Positions 12,167-23,457 of a stretch of 64,000 nt of DNA are shown in pieces (within the stretch, counting starts at the first letter, position 1; each line of letters begins with the position of its first letter). The position numbers were made by a program, and so were the translations under genes. The notes under the pieces were generated by a model. That model did no database searches, was not told the origin of the DNA, and saw nothing but the letters and a program-made list of their open reading frames with translations. Source of the DNA: Diphasiastrum complanatum (lineage: Eukaryota; Streptophyta; Lycopodiopsida; Lycopodiales; Lycopodiaceae); the NCBI GenBank assembly GCA_029204225.1, contig CM055110.1, positions 19,207,109 through 19,271,108 on the forward strand. Direction: 5' to 3'.

Positions 12167-12840
12167 TGTTGAAATTTGTCACTTCTTGATTGACATTGTT
12201 TATTGTAAATAATGATCAAACATTAGAACAATGTTGATGATCTGATTTCACACATGTGGAGCTTGTTCCCACATGTGAAAGCAAGTACTTTTCATACTTG
12301 TATATATCTAAATTGATTTTGTATCAATCTAGTTAGTGTGAACATGATATGACTAGTCTTTAGTCAAGTTGACTAGTCACCTAGAAATTAGCTTTTCCTT
12401 GCATGTGCATGAGTAAATGCTCCCACATGGCAAGTGGATGTTCACACATGTGTATAGAGTTCTAGAAGATAAGATTTGACCATTTTCCTTAGATCCTATT
12501 TTGTAGGAAATATTCTTATATTCTAGGAGACTAGCTTTTTGGATTTTAGCCATATTCTAGAAGGTCAACTTTGGATAAGGATCAAGGATGGATAAAATGG
12601 ATAGATATGAGTGATGTGGCACTCTTCACATGTGTGAAGACCTGCTGGACTGTACTAGACTCGTGGACGTACTTGATCCATAAAAGGATCATCATTTTGT
12701 TTTGCATTCTACACTTTTGTGAGATTTCTAGTCATTTGTCTTGTGATTTCTATGAATGGTTGCTATCTAGAACTATTTTACTTGTTGTTTCAAGTGCAGG
12801 CCGCCATATTGTGGACAATACTCCACACGTGTGAGGACTC
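12167..12840 (+). repeat. 3' LTR of copia A (end approximate)
   Basis: Starts with TGTTGAAATTTG right after the polypurine tract. Near 12,807-12,833 it shares the motif TTGTGGACAATAC...ACACGTGTGAG with the end of the copia B LTR (22,736-22,758), so the two LTRs are related. The exact CA end is not visible, and the 3' limit is inferred from that shared motif. Confidence 0.55.
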
Positions 12841-13672
12841 CTCCACTAATTTATGATGTGTTGATCCATTGCTCTTGCTTAAATCCAAGCGTAGTGAATC
12901 TAAATCAAGATCTAATGTGTAGAACTTGATAGATCCATTGATTAAGCAACCAATAACTCTCTATGATTGTTAAGTACAGTCCTTATTGTCCTAAAAACTA
13001 AAAATTTTATCAAAATCAGAAATGGCAAAGTCAAGCATGGGAAGTTGAGCCTACATGGGATATAGGATAGGCAGATCATCATCAGTATCTCTGGGAGATG
13101 GGTGAGATACTCAAGTATAGCCTTTGGTGAGATTTGTATGCATTCATTCATTGAGTCCTTGGTATTAGAGCATCTATAAATGTTGTGCTTAAGTGTAAGT
13201 ATAACAACAATACGCTTTTCTATTTGTGTATAATGTAGATGAATGCTTATTGTGATTTGAATGCGCTTTACTTATGCTTTATCACGTCCGTTTACTTACT
13301 CTGATCAGAACACGGACGTCTACGACTCAGTTTTTGATCAGACGATGGCTGTCTTTGATGCCTAAGGGACGTCCATTATTTTGTTGCACAATTACTCCAT
13401 TTCAGAACTGAACTTCTCATTGAATCTAATATTCAATAATGCCTCAAACCATTTATAATCTCTTCGGTTTTTTTTAAAAGAAATTTGTGAGTATGAACTA
13501 ATTTTTAAAATCCTGTTGGGCATAGAGCGCTTGAGCTGTGACCACACTTAGCATTAACAATCTATTAGACTGTTTTTGCATCTAGCAGCCCATTATAGCG
13601 AGAGAGTTGTTCCGCAAAATATTTTTGCTCTCTTTGCTGTTCGTGTTTTCCATACTCCCTTGTCCCATCAGA
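12841..13672. other. non-coding, one possible PBS
   Basis: No gene seen. At 13,160-13,171 the sequence TGGTATTAGAGC is one base off the plant initiator-Met-tRNA primer site of LTR elements. The base context before it is not a clean CA terminus. The rest looks like eroded LTR or intergenic DNA. Confidence 0.35.
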
Positions 13673-13855
13673 TTAGTATTAGAGCATAGTTCAAATAAAT
13701 TGAGATATTAAGTTTGTTATATTTGTATTACTGTTAACATGTCTCATATTGGTAACTCTTTATCTTCATCATCCAATGAGGCTAGAATCATTGACAAGTT
13801 CAAGTTGAGAATACAGTTTAAAAACTTGACCGAATCAAAAATTTTCTCTTGTTAG
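13673..13855 (+). pseudogene. LTR-element leader and gag start, truncated
   Basis: CCCATCA at 13,664-13,670 could be an LTR end. It is followed by a primer-site-like TTAGTATTAGAGCA at 13,673-13,686. An ATG at 13,739 opens a Ser-rich frame (MSHIGNSLSSSSNEA) that stops at about 13,855, next to TGTTAGAAACC. That sequence may be the start of the LTR of the neighbouring - strand gypsy element. I read this as the 5' end of a + strand element cut by the gypsy insertion. No gag domain is long enough to confirm it. Confidence 0.35.
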
Positions 13856-14402
13856 AAACCTTCGCCCACCTAAATCAAGGGTGGATATACAGTCTGAGAG
13901 CTCATGAAGGTTTCTGATACTATATTGGCCAAATCTGCCCAAAATAGAGGTTTCCTACGTCATTTTATATAAAAATACTGTGCTTCCTTTTCCTTATGTT
14001 GATGACTTCCTGACTTTTGCTCATCAGTCTTTCCTTATTTATTATTTTTTTTTTAATTGTCTTTTTCCAAAAAAAAGTCAACAAATTAAATACTAAAAAC
14101 AAAAAATTGAAAACAAATAAAATGAAAAAATATATTGAGATCAGGCTTGCTGAAATGGCGGAGTAGGCTGCCAAAACTTGCGTAATCGGCTGCCATTTAC
14201 CGGAGTATCAAATCGTTTTTCATCCAAGTGCTCAAAAATTACTGTGCCATAGTTCAGAATTTCCTTCATTTCATACGGGCCTTCCTCAGTAAACTTCAAC
14301 TTAACCGTGATCAGCTTGGTTTTGTACATCAATGCAAGATCTCCTGCTTCCAGATCTTTCTTGTGCAATCGCCGATCATGTCATGTCTTGCAGTGCACAA
14401 TC

Positions 14403-14442
14403 ACTCACACACACACACACACACACAAACACACACTCATCT
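14403..14442. repeat. (CA)n tract inside gypsy integrase
   Basis: CA dinucleotide run with one interruption, lying inside the integrase reading frame of the - strand gypsy remnant. It produces a spurious Cys-Val repeat in that frame, so it post-dates loss of function. Confidence 0.9.
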
Positions 14443-15904
14443 CTGCTGCTAAGGCATGAACTGCCATCAATCGAGTTTCACATAATTTGTGCAACGCGTC
14501 GTGACGAAGTTGTAAAGACTGATCATCATTTAATCGTTCCGTTGCTGCTATGCGTAAAGATGGGATTAAAAATTCAATTGACATAACAACATCTTGACCA
14601 TAAACCAGTTGAAAAGGTGTTTGATTTGTACTATTTTTGTAAGCGGTTCTGAATGCCCATAATGCTGCATACAGTTTATGTTCCCAATCAAACCGACTTG
14701 CTTCAATTGTCTTTGTCATAATGGTACAGAGAATCTTATTGGAAGATTCAGCTTGGCCATTCCCTCTTTCATGAAACGTGATCGTCTAGATAATGCTGCT
14801 TCTCCTTTCTGACCACAATTCGAAAGTCAAATTCAGTCAATAATAATAACCATCTTGCAATACGTCCAGTATTACACATCTTATTTACCAAGTAAAGTAA
14901 CAGTTGATGATCCGTATAAAATGCAAAGTGCGTTTTCATGAGATAGTGACAAAATTTTCGAATAGAAAAAATCATGGCTAGCGCTTCACGTTCTGTTGTT
15001 GAATAATTCTTCTCTGGATCTGTAAGCTGTCTGCTTGCAAATTGTATAGGATAATCCTTCTTATAGTCACCTGGCTGCGTCAAAACTGATCCAATGGCGT
15101 ATTTTGAGGCATCCGTATGAACATGAAATTCTAATGTCCAATTTGGAGAACGTAGTATTGGTGTTGAAGATAATGCTTTTTTTAACTTCTCAAAGGCTTC
15201 TAACGCCTCTACAGTCCAAATAGGAACAATAGTTAATTTGTATATAGGTCGTGCTAAATCCGCAAAGAAGAGAATAAAAATTCGATAGTAGTTTGCATGA
15301 CCCATAAACACATAAACTCCTAAAATTGTTGTTGGCGGTGGCAATTCCACAATAACTTTGATCTTAGAATAATCGGTGGCAATACCATGTCTTGATATCA
15401 CATGTCCAAGCACCACTCTTTGAGAAATTCATATCTGGCATTTTTTTGGATTTAGAAAAATTTGATATTTGCAGCATCTTTCAAAGACTTTCTCCAATCG
15501 ATCCAGGTGGTCTGTATCTGTACTATGAACTCCCAAGTCGTCCAGGTAAATCTCAAGAAATTTCTGTAGATAATCTTTAAAGGAAAATTGCATTACTCTT
15601 TGGAATGAACTTGGTGCATTACAGAGTCCAAACGACATTACTTTGTAAGCATAGGTGTCCCATTCTGTTGCAAAAGCAGTTTTGTGACGATCGGCAGGTG
15701 CAATCTTAACCTGGTTGTAACCACTAAATCCATCCAGGAAAATATAAGCTTCCGCTCCAGCAAGGCGATCCAAAATGCTTTCAGTAAAAGATAACGGAAA
15801 GTGATCCTTCCGTGTCACTTTATTCAATGCTTTGAGATTCACGCAGATTCGCAATTTCTCATTTTTCTTAGGAACAATGACAATCGGTGAAATCCATTCA
15901 GTAT

Positions 15905-16176
15905 GTTTATTATCATGGATATTCTCAAGGACATCTTATCCTAGGATCATGAAGGACCATATGGATGGAGGACTTCTCAATGTTCCAAGATTTGGAGACT
16001 TCAATGTTGAATGGCACTTAGCAGGTGATTTGAAAACATTGAAATGTATGTATAATGTCTCTCATGGTGCTACATCAAAACACCCTTGTTTGTACTGCAT
16101 GAAAATGGCAAAAGATGTTACTAGGAGTACAGGAATTATTAGAGAATATGCAGATCCAAACTGGAAGCTTGTGTGA
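15905..16176 (+). pseudogene. transposase-like fragment (copy 3) inside gypsy RT
   Basis: The + strand encodes SWIFSRTSYP, then EWHLAGDLKTLKCMYNVSHG, then a C-L-Y-C pair and DPNWK. This block corresponds to the central exon of the - strand gene at 60.44-60.72 kb, at lower identity than copy 2, so it is an older or different subfamily member. It replaces about 15 codons of the gypsy RT, whose frame resumes on either side on the other strand. Within this fragment the frame is open. The conserved D of the GDLK motif and the CxxC are both present. Confidence 0.75.
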
Positions 16177-16666
16177 TCTCATAAATGAAATTGGCGTCTT
16201 TATCAGATCTGCCACATTAGGATTATAGCGATAGAACTTTGTAACCTTTGGCACTGCATCAGGTACTAAAGATATGGTATGTTCAATGACTGATGTCGAA
16301 ATACCCTTCAAATCTTGATAAGTCCATGCAAAACAACCTTGATACTTAATAAGTAGCAAACGGAGTGCTTGATACTGTTCAGGGGTAAGTTGTGATCCCA
16401 CTTGTACAATCTTTTTCGGTTCTCCTGGTTCGACAAGATTCATTGTCTGCATCCTAGCTGGGCCATCGTAAACCTCTTTAGATTTTGGCATGTGTTCTTC
16501 AAGTTCACGATGTGCTTTAGGTAACATGATAACCACACCATCCAGTGTATAACGTTTAAAATGCTCTGGCATATTTCCAGTCCGAATTGTATCTTTTTTT
16601 GCGAGATCTTTGTCAGACCAATGACTTTCGGTCATATTTGCCAAGAAGTCCTGGCAATAAGCTCTA

Positions 16667-17548
16667 GTAAAGGATTTCCAATTAGGATCTTCTCGATCTC
16701 TTGATATTCATGTACTCCTTGTCATGTCTTTTGCAATTTTCATGCAGTGCAAACAAGGTGTTTAGAGTTAGTGCCATGAGATACATTGAACATACATTTT
16801 AATGTCTTCAGATCTCCTGCTATATGCCATTCATTGTTGAAAGTGCCAATTCCATGAATATTGAGTGGAACTCCCTCCATGTGATTTTTTATGGTGGCAG
16901 GATATGATGTTCTATTAAATATCCATGAGAGAATGTCATGGTCTTCTTTCAGCACCTATAAGAGATCCATATTCAAATGATTGTCCCTATTTATTATGCG
17001 AAGGAACTGCTATACTTGAAATGCTGCCAACCATCAGATTTCATTTTTTGATTGAACACTGAAATTGAGGCCTTCTGAGTCTTTTGAATTTGAAAGTGCT
17101 CCATTCATGATCATGAGACTAACTCTTTCCAATTTTTGTCCTTTTATAATTTCAGACTCATCTAACTTGAGAACAACTATCAACTTGTTATTGACATTCT
17201 CATTTGTAATACCGTAAAAATTTATGATGAATGTTAATAACTAATTAATGTCAATAAATAAATTGTTGGAATTGTTATAAGCTAGACTTTCTCCTTTTGA
17301 GCAATACACTTCATTGATATGAGATGGATTACCAACTATTGTCTACATACCTTGGTTTAGCATGTTTTTTTTTTTTTTAAAGATGAAATGGTCGTGGGAT
17401 TGGAAACTTTTTGATATTTACATGTGCAAATGCCTCCTTTATCATCTTAAACTTTTCTGCATATGCTCCCTACTGATGTTAGAAAAGTCATATGCCCCCT
17501 GAAGCAATGTAGTGTCTAATAATTTTTCAACTTCTCCAACTTGTGAAA
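16667..17548 (-). pseudogene. transposase-like fragment (copy 2)
   Basis: This 880-bp block aligns end to end with 60,434-61,346 at high identity by eye. It covers, in transcript order, the end of the LLQGAC exon, the intron, the GNPSHINEVYCSKGE exon, and the SWIFNRTSYP / EWHIAGDLKTLKCMF exon. Compared with copy 1 it keeps a 13-bp segment (FSVQ codons, near 17,055) that copy 1 has lost, and it keeps CGA where copy 1 has a TGA stop. It carries its own defects: a stop in place of a Trp codon (before WLAAF), one base lost at the CxxC site, and a 57-bp shortening of the intron near 16,970. It abuts the end of the gypsy remnant on the left and a zinc-knuckle remnant on the right. Confidence 0.8.
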
Positions 17549-17640
17549 ATTGTGGTATTGAACATCACGTAAAGGACTACCCATCCCGATCCAAACCTGC
17601 TATCATTGTATTTGAGTCAAATTTGGTTTCTTAGAGTACT
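17549..17640 (+). pseudogene. gag zinc-knuckle remnant
   Basis: A short + strand frame encodes C-E-N-C-G-I-E-H-H-V-K-D-Y, a CCHC zinc knuckle of the retroelement gag type whose last Cys is now Tyr. It is followed by about 17 more residues and a stop. It starts exactly where homology to the transposase-like copy ends, so it marks the DNA into or beside which that fragment was placed. Confidence 0.5.
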
Positions 17641-17857
17641 TCACACGTGCTAAGAGTGTTTGATCCTAACTTTGCCTATACTCCATCATTTGATGTGAAA
17701 TAGATCTTGTTTTAGAGAGATTTGTGTAGCTAGTGAGAATCAATTCACAAATAGTTGCAAGATCTTTCATAGGAGGAGATAGTACTCTATTATTGGATCC
17801 TATTGAGAGTGTGTAGCAACATTTATTGTTCATCATTTGAGTTTTCTTCACTTCAAA

Positions 17858-20800
17858 TGTCTTCAATGGGTTCATCCTTGTTGGAACCAAGTGAAAGATT
17901 GACCACTTCAAATTATTCAATTTGGAAAAATGAGGATGGAGTCCATCTTGATCCTTCCAGACGTGATGGACATAGTTCTTGGCCTTGAAGAAGAACCACA
18001 AGTTCTTCAAGAGGTTCAAAAATACAAAAAGAGAGCTAGGATGGCTCTCCACTACATTAAGATGAATGTCTCTAGTGAGATATTGAGGGAGATAGGTGCT
18101 TGTACAACAGCCAAAGAAGCTTGGGATTGTCTCAAGACTATCTATGAGGGTAAGAATACCTCTAGGCTTCTCACTCTTAGGAATCAAATCTTTCAAAGTA
18201 GCCAAAAGAGTGATGAGAGTGTTTAGTTATGTTTTGAGAGTAAAAGATATTCATAGAGAACTTGCTTGTATTGGTGATTCCATCAATCAAAATGAGCTAG
18301 TTCAAGTCATTCTCAATGGCTTGAGAAGTGAATTTGATAACCTTGTCCAATCCTATGCCATTAAGGAGGAGCTACCAAGTTTGGAGGCTCTCCAAAGTGT
18401 GCTAATTTCGGAAGAATCAAGACAAGAGTACAAGCTCTTGAGGATGGACAAGCTTTCTCTCACTCATAATGATGTCAAAGCTCTCTTTGCCAAGGATAAG
18501 CACAAAGGGAGGAGCAAGAACCAACATCAACAATCCTCAAGCAAGGACAAAATCAAATCCAAAGACAAAGATGAGGAGGAAGATGATTCCTCTAATGCTT
18601 CATCATCCAAGCTCAAGAAAAAGAAGATCAAGTGCTTTTATTGTGGCAAGAAAGGTCATTATGCCACCAATTGCTTCAAGAAGAAGAATCAACTCAAGCA
18701 AGCCAACATTACCAATGAGAAGGAAGACACTATTGCAAGTGATGGAGAGGGATCTCCTATGGTCTCTAGTTTCTCATCTACTCCTTTCAAGAAGGATGGC
18801 CTATGGTATATCGATAGTGGAGCCTCTTCATATATGTGTAGCTCCAAGGACTCTTTCTCTTCTACTGCACCTTATGATGGAGTCAAGAAATCAATATACA
18901 CTGCAAATGATTTTGAATGTCCTATTGAAGGCATAGGGAACATTCCCTTGAAGCTTGCATCCTCTAAAGTTCTTTCTCTCTCTAAAGTTCTTTATGTACC
19001 TAAGCTTACCAAGAATCTTACTAGTGTTGGCCAATTGCTTGATAATGGCCTTGATGTAAAATTCAATGCCGATACTTGCACTATCAAGAAGAATTATGAG
19101 ATACTTGCATGAGGATCTAGATTTGGTGGCATCTATAAACTAGATCCAAATGAGTATGTGAATGCTTGTAATGTTGCTCTTGTGAACAAGCTCTCTATGG
19201 AGGAATTATGGCATAGGAGGTTGGGACATCCCAACTACAAATCCATGCTCTCTATAATCAAAGAAGCCAAAGCTATTGGCTTGCCAAAGTCACTCTCCAA
19301 GAAGATCAAGCCTTGTGAGGCTTGTGCTATTGCTAAATCTCACAAAAAGTCATTTACAAGATCTTCTATCAAAAGCAAGCATCCTTTGGAGTTAATCCAC
19401 TCGGATGTGCATTTCTCATCAACTACAAGCAAGGGAGGAGCCACTTGTGTTGTTACTTTCATTGATGATTACACAAGATTCACTTGGATATATCTTCTTG
19501 CTTCTAAATCTATGGTGTTTGATCATTTCCTTATTTTCAAAGCTTATGTAGAGAAGCAATTTGCATTCAAGATTAAAGCTCTTAGAAGTGATGGAGGTGG
19601 TGAATATATCTCCAATAAATTTCAAGATTTTTGTGAGCTTGAAGGCATTAAAAGAGAGTTCTCTTGTGCCTACTCTCCATCTCAAAATGGAGTGGCCGAG
19701 CAAAAGAATAGATCTCTATGTGAATGTGCAAAATCTATGAGAATTGAGGCATCTTTGCCCAAAGATTTTTGGGGAGAAGCCATTAATTGTGCAAATTATC
19801 TTTGCAATAGGCTACCACATATAGCTCTTGGAGGAAAGTCACCATATGAAATCTTATTTTTGAAGAAGCCTAAGGTTGATCACCTTAGAGTTTTTGGATG
19901 CTTACGCTTTGTCCATATTCCCTTGGAAACAAGGAAGAAGGAAGATCCGTGCATGCAAAGGGATCATGGTTGGATACTCATCCACCAAGAAGGCCTATAG
20001 AGTTTTATACTCTCTACTTCTCAAGTTATTGAAAGTAGAGATGTTGTCTTTCATGAAGATCAACACTCATCTTTTGAAGAGGCCGAGATCAAGAAATCTA
20101 TGGATGCATCATCAATTATTGATTTTGAAGACAATCATGATGTGATGGGGTCGAGATTTGAAGAAGAATCTCCTCGGATTTTTCACCAAGAAGATCCATG
20201 AGAGATAGATCCAAGCCTAAGAGGCTCTCATATGTTGACAAAGGCAAAAAAGTGGATCTTGATTCCACTAATTATGTTTTTTATGTCTCTCATGAAGAGC
20301 CAAAGAATGTACCAGAGGCACTCAATACCAAGGAGTGGTATGATGCCATGAAGCAAGAGTATGATGCATTGATCACCAACAATACTTGGGAGCTTGTGGA
20401 TCCTCCATCCAACAGGCATGTAATTGGTTGCAAGTGGGTATTTCGGATCAAGTTCAATCATGATGGCACCATCAACAAGCATAAAGCAAGATTATGTGCC
20501 AAAGGATTTGCTCAAATCCATGGTCTTGATTATGAGGAGACCTTTACAATTAGCTTATGAACTGCAGACCACAATCTACTGCAACCGTAACCGCAACCGC
20601 ATCACATATACGAATGACAATGATGATGAAGACCAGCAGACCGCATATCGCAATACCTCAAACCGCAACTTCGAGCAAACAAACGAAGTTGATCATAGGG
20701 AACCGCAAGAAAAGTCCGGCGGACCACAAGCAATGACCAAAAGCCAACCCGTTGCAAAGATGGTGACAATAAGAATTCTTATTTCTCTTGCTTGTTTTTT

Positions 20801-22007
20801 CAAGTGGAAGGTGTCCCAATTAGATGTATCCAATGCTTTTCTAAATGGTTATCTTGAGGAGGAGATCTATATGGAACAACCTCAAGGATTCATCAAGGAT
20901 GAGTCCAAAGTGTGCTTGCTCTTCAAAAGTCTTTATGGACTCAAGCAAGCACCAAGATCATGGTATTCAAGACTTAATTCTTTTCTTATCTCACTAGGAT
21001 CTACTCTTAGTGACTATGATCCTTCCATGTATCTAAAGTTTCTTCTAATTTATGTTGGAAGTTGTATCAAGCTAGTTGATGAAACCAAGCTAGCACTTGG
21101 ATGTGAGTTTAAAATGCAAGATCTAGGAGAGATGCATTACATCCTAGGCCTAGAAATTGATTTTTAATGAAAATCATGTCTTTATATGCCAATCTAGATA
21201 TGCTCACTCTATGTTGAAAAAATTCCATATGGAAAATTCTAAGAGCATAGATACTCCAATGGAGCAAATTGTAAAAGATCCTAATAAAGGTGATGAAAGA
21301 TCCTTTGAGGACATCACACTTTTTGGGAGTCTTGTAGGCTCCTTGATTTGGCTTACCATTACTAGGCCCGATCTAAGTTTTTGTGTGCACTTGTGTGCAC
21401 AAATTGAGTCAATTTATGCAAGATCCTAAGATCCATCATTGGAAGATGGCCAAGAGGATTCTAAAATATGTATCTTCATCTTATGATTATGGTCTACTCT
21501 AAAAGTGAAGATCTATCCATTATTGGCTACTCAAATTCGGACTTTGCAAGTGACAAGATGGATCGAAAGTCTATTAGTGCATACACTATCTTTCTTGGAG
21601 GCAATCTAATATATTGGCTTTCCAAAAAGCAAGATACTATATCTCTCTCTTCATGTGAGGCCGAGTACAAAGCACTCACTACAACTACCAAAGAAGTGCT
21701 TTGGATCAAGAGGTTATTAATGGAGCTAAAGTTCATCAAGGAGGATGATCTACCAATGATCAAGTGTGATAACATCTCGGCCCAAGCTCTTGCCAATAAT
21801 CCCATATTTCATGCAAGAAGCAAGCACATAGAAGTGGCACACCATTTTGTGAGAGAAAAGCTTATTGGAGGAGAAATCTATTTGGAGCATGTCAACTCGT
21901 CCTCTTGTATTGCCGATCTACTCACCAAGCCTTTGAGCAAAAGTTCTTTCATCAAGCATAGATCTAATCTTGGAGTTATATCAAGATCAATGCTCAAATC
22001 TTCATAG
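17858..22007 (+). mobile_element. Ty1/copia element B, gag-pol
   Basis: A nearly full copia coding region. Gag starts at MSSMGSSLLEPSERL (17,858) and shifts frame near 17,930 and 18,200. It is followed by a zinc knuckle (CFYCGKKGHYATNC, about 18,635) and protease (YIDSGASSYMC, about 18,810). Then come GAG-pre-integrase (LWHRRLGHPN), integrase (D in HSDVH, D in LRSDGGGEY, E in GVAEQKNRS) and RT (CKWVFRIKF, QLDVSNAFLNG, YGLKQAPRSW). RNase H follows (IGYSNSDFAS, SSCEAEYKAL, KHIEVAHHFV, DLLTKPLSK). The RT active site is lost: IYV is followed by GSC instead of DD, near 21,050, apparently by deletion. A foreign 199-bp segment interrupts RT at 20,549. No 5' LTR or primer site was found upstream, so the 5' end has been removed. 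Confidence 0.93.
20549..20747 (+). other. 199-bp insert in copia B RT
   Basis: The copia RT should read Y-E-E-T-F-A-P-V-A-K here. Instead the F/A codons (20,543-20,548) and the PVAK codons (from 20,748) are separated by 199 bp of different composition. The insert has repeated CCGCAA/CCGCAT motifs and encodes, in the downstream frame, an Asn/Arg/Gln-rich stretch (CNRNRNRITY, DNDDEDQQTA). Its length is not a multiple of three, so it also shifts the frame. No clear target-site duplication or inverted repeats were seen. Origin unknown. Confidence 0.7.
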
Positions 22008-22010
22008 ATA

Positions 22011-22025
22011 ATTTTTTAGGAGGAG
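22011..22025 (+). other. polypurine tract of copia B
   Basis: AGGAGGAG directly precedes the TGTGAAGAATTG LTR start, just after the end of the RNase H coding sequence. It matches the tract of copia A. Confidence 0.75.
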
Positions 22026-22766
22026 TGTGAAGAATTGAAAAAGATTATCTATGTTAGATATAGGGGTCTTATGTTTTTTACATCAAGCATCTAGGTGTAG
22101 GATGTTGATAGGAATTAATTTGGCATAGATGGCAAATTATGCATTTCCACTTGTAATGCCACTATTGAGCCAAAATAGAGTAAGAAGCTAAACACGTGCC
22201 AATTAGAGTGTAGACAAGTGTAAAGCTTTTGTTTGATGAATTCCAAGAGGTCCAATAGGATTTAGAGGTGGAACCAATAGGAAATTGAGGTGTGCTTGAA
22301 TATAGTCCAATAGAATTAAGAGGTGCATGGATCAATGGTCCAATAGGATCAATGGTCCAATAGGATCAAGAGGTGACAAAGTATGGTCCAATCATAGGTA
22401 GGCATAGTGGTAGCTCGTGGATCTACTAGTATCATTGTACTTCTCATTTTGGATCTAATTGATTTGGTGATTTTATGGATTTTGTGAGTTATTGGATTTC
22501 TAGCTTTCTCTCTCTACTCGAGAGCTCATGATGTTTTTTCTCTCTCTACCCGAGGAGAGCAGCTTGTTTTACTTAGATTATTTTTTGAATACTTCCCACA
22601 CGTGTGAGTGAGAGTTGGAAGTGATTGAATGCATGTAGTAGTGTATTTTTGCCATAGGATCTAAGATTGATCTTGAATCTCAATCTAGTCTTGATCTTGG
22701 TGCATCTACACACCTTAGGAGATCACAAGTACATGTTGTGGACAATACACATGTGTGAATTCAACA
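22026..22766 (+). repeat. 3' LTR of copia B
   Basis: Runs from TGTGAAGAATTG to GAATTCAACA, giving the TG...CA ends and a short inverted repeat (TGTGAA / TTCAACA) usual for copia LTRs. It ends exactly where the truncated LTR of copia C begins, so there is a clean junction between the two elements. Confidence 0.8.
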
Positions 22767-23445
22767 CGAAAGACAAGACTAAATGTTAGTCGTCTATTAT
22801 CGAAATGAGCAACTAGAAAAGTCAGACAGAGTGAATAATAAGCATAGCAATATTAACACAGATTTGAATGCAGAACAAAGAACTGTTATCAGATTAAGTA
22901 TATCAAGTATACATGTCAATAAAGCGGTAGAGCACAAGACAATAGTGGATGAAACCGCGTGCTCTATGAAGCTTATTTAATCTGTAAAGAAATGAAACCT
23001 TATTACTGACAATAAAGAATCGATGCACAAGGCATCTACTTCATCTATCTCTCTGATAAGCTTCTGATGCTAATTTACATACACTTGATCTTCAATCAAT
23101 GATCTCTGATCAATCAATCTCGTCTCATTGTCCTTGCTGAATACATAGATGGTATTCAATATATATATACATAATGTTACAGGTGTGCAGATGAAGAAAG
23201 TACAGGGTGGATGTGCTGTCTATAGGAGATCGTGGGTGGCTGCAATTGTTGTCCAGTCTGTTAGCGCAGCTGCATGGGGTGAGCATGAAAAGGGTGTGAC
23301 GTCAACTTTTGCTTTTCGTCTTTTCATCGCCTGTGAGAATTTACATGTTAATATGCATACTGCATGACAATGCGAGTAAATATGCAGCATAAATGGAAGC
23401 AGATTAAAAATGGGATTTAGGAGAGTAGAGGAAATAAATCCAACA
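22767..23445 (-). repeat. 3' LTR of copia C, truncated
   Basis: Matches 27,865-28,554 at roughly 95% by eye, with differences spread along its length and a shorter (TA)n near 23,158. It ends at CCAACA beside the polypurine tract. The outer 234 bp present in the other LTR are missing, and the break coincides with the CA end of the copia B LTR. Confidence 0.9.
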
Positions 23446-23457
23446 CCCCCCCCCCCC
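23446..23457 (-). other. polypurine tract of copia C (G12)
   Basis: Twelve C on the + strand (G12 on the coding strand) lie immediately before the LTR start TGTTGGATTT of this - strand element. A pure G run is an unusual form of the tract. Confidence 0.8.

Larger units (their letters stand above)
14141..16665 (-). mobile_element. Ty3/gypsy pol remnant
   Basis: Read on the - strand, from right to left. At 16,173-16,644 is the region between protease and RT (EHTISLVPDAVPK, YRYNPN). At 15,429-15,900 is RT (WISPIVIVPKKNEK, FLDGFSGYNQ, FGLCNAPSSFQR, YLDD). At 14,769-15,416 is the RT end and RNase H (HTDASKYAIGSVLTQPGD, FASRQLTDPEK, YTDHQ). At 14,141-14,765 are the last part of integrase (GNGQAESSNK, WAFRTAYKNST) and its C-terminal domain. 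The central integrase, with its zinc finger and first two catalytic acids, is missing between RNase H and GNGQAE near 14,765. An (AC)n tract has invaded the integrase tail at 14,403-14,430. RT is interrupted at 15,900-16,172 by an unrelated fragment on the opposite strand. Confidence 0.9.

Noticed and set aside
15832-15904. Upstream part of the + strand frame that precedes copy 3
   Set aside because: It is the antisense of gypsy RT (the strand encoding WISPIVIVPKK is -). True homology to the transposase-like gene begins at about 15,905.
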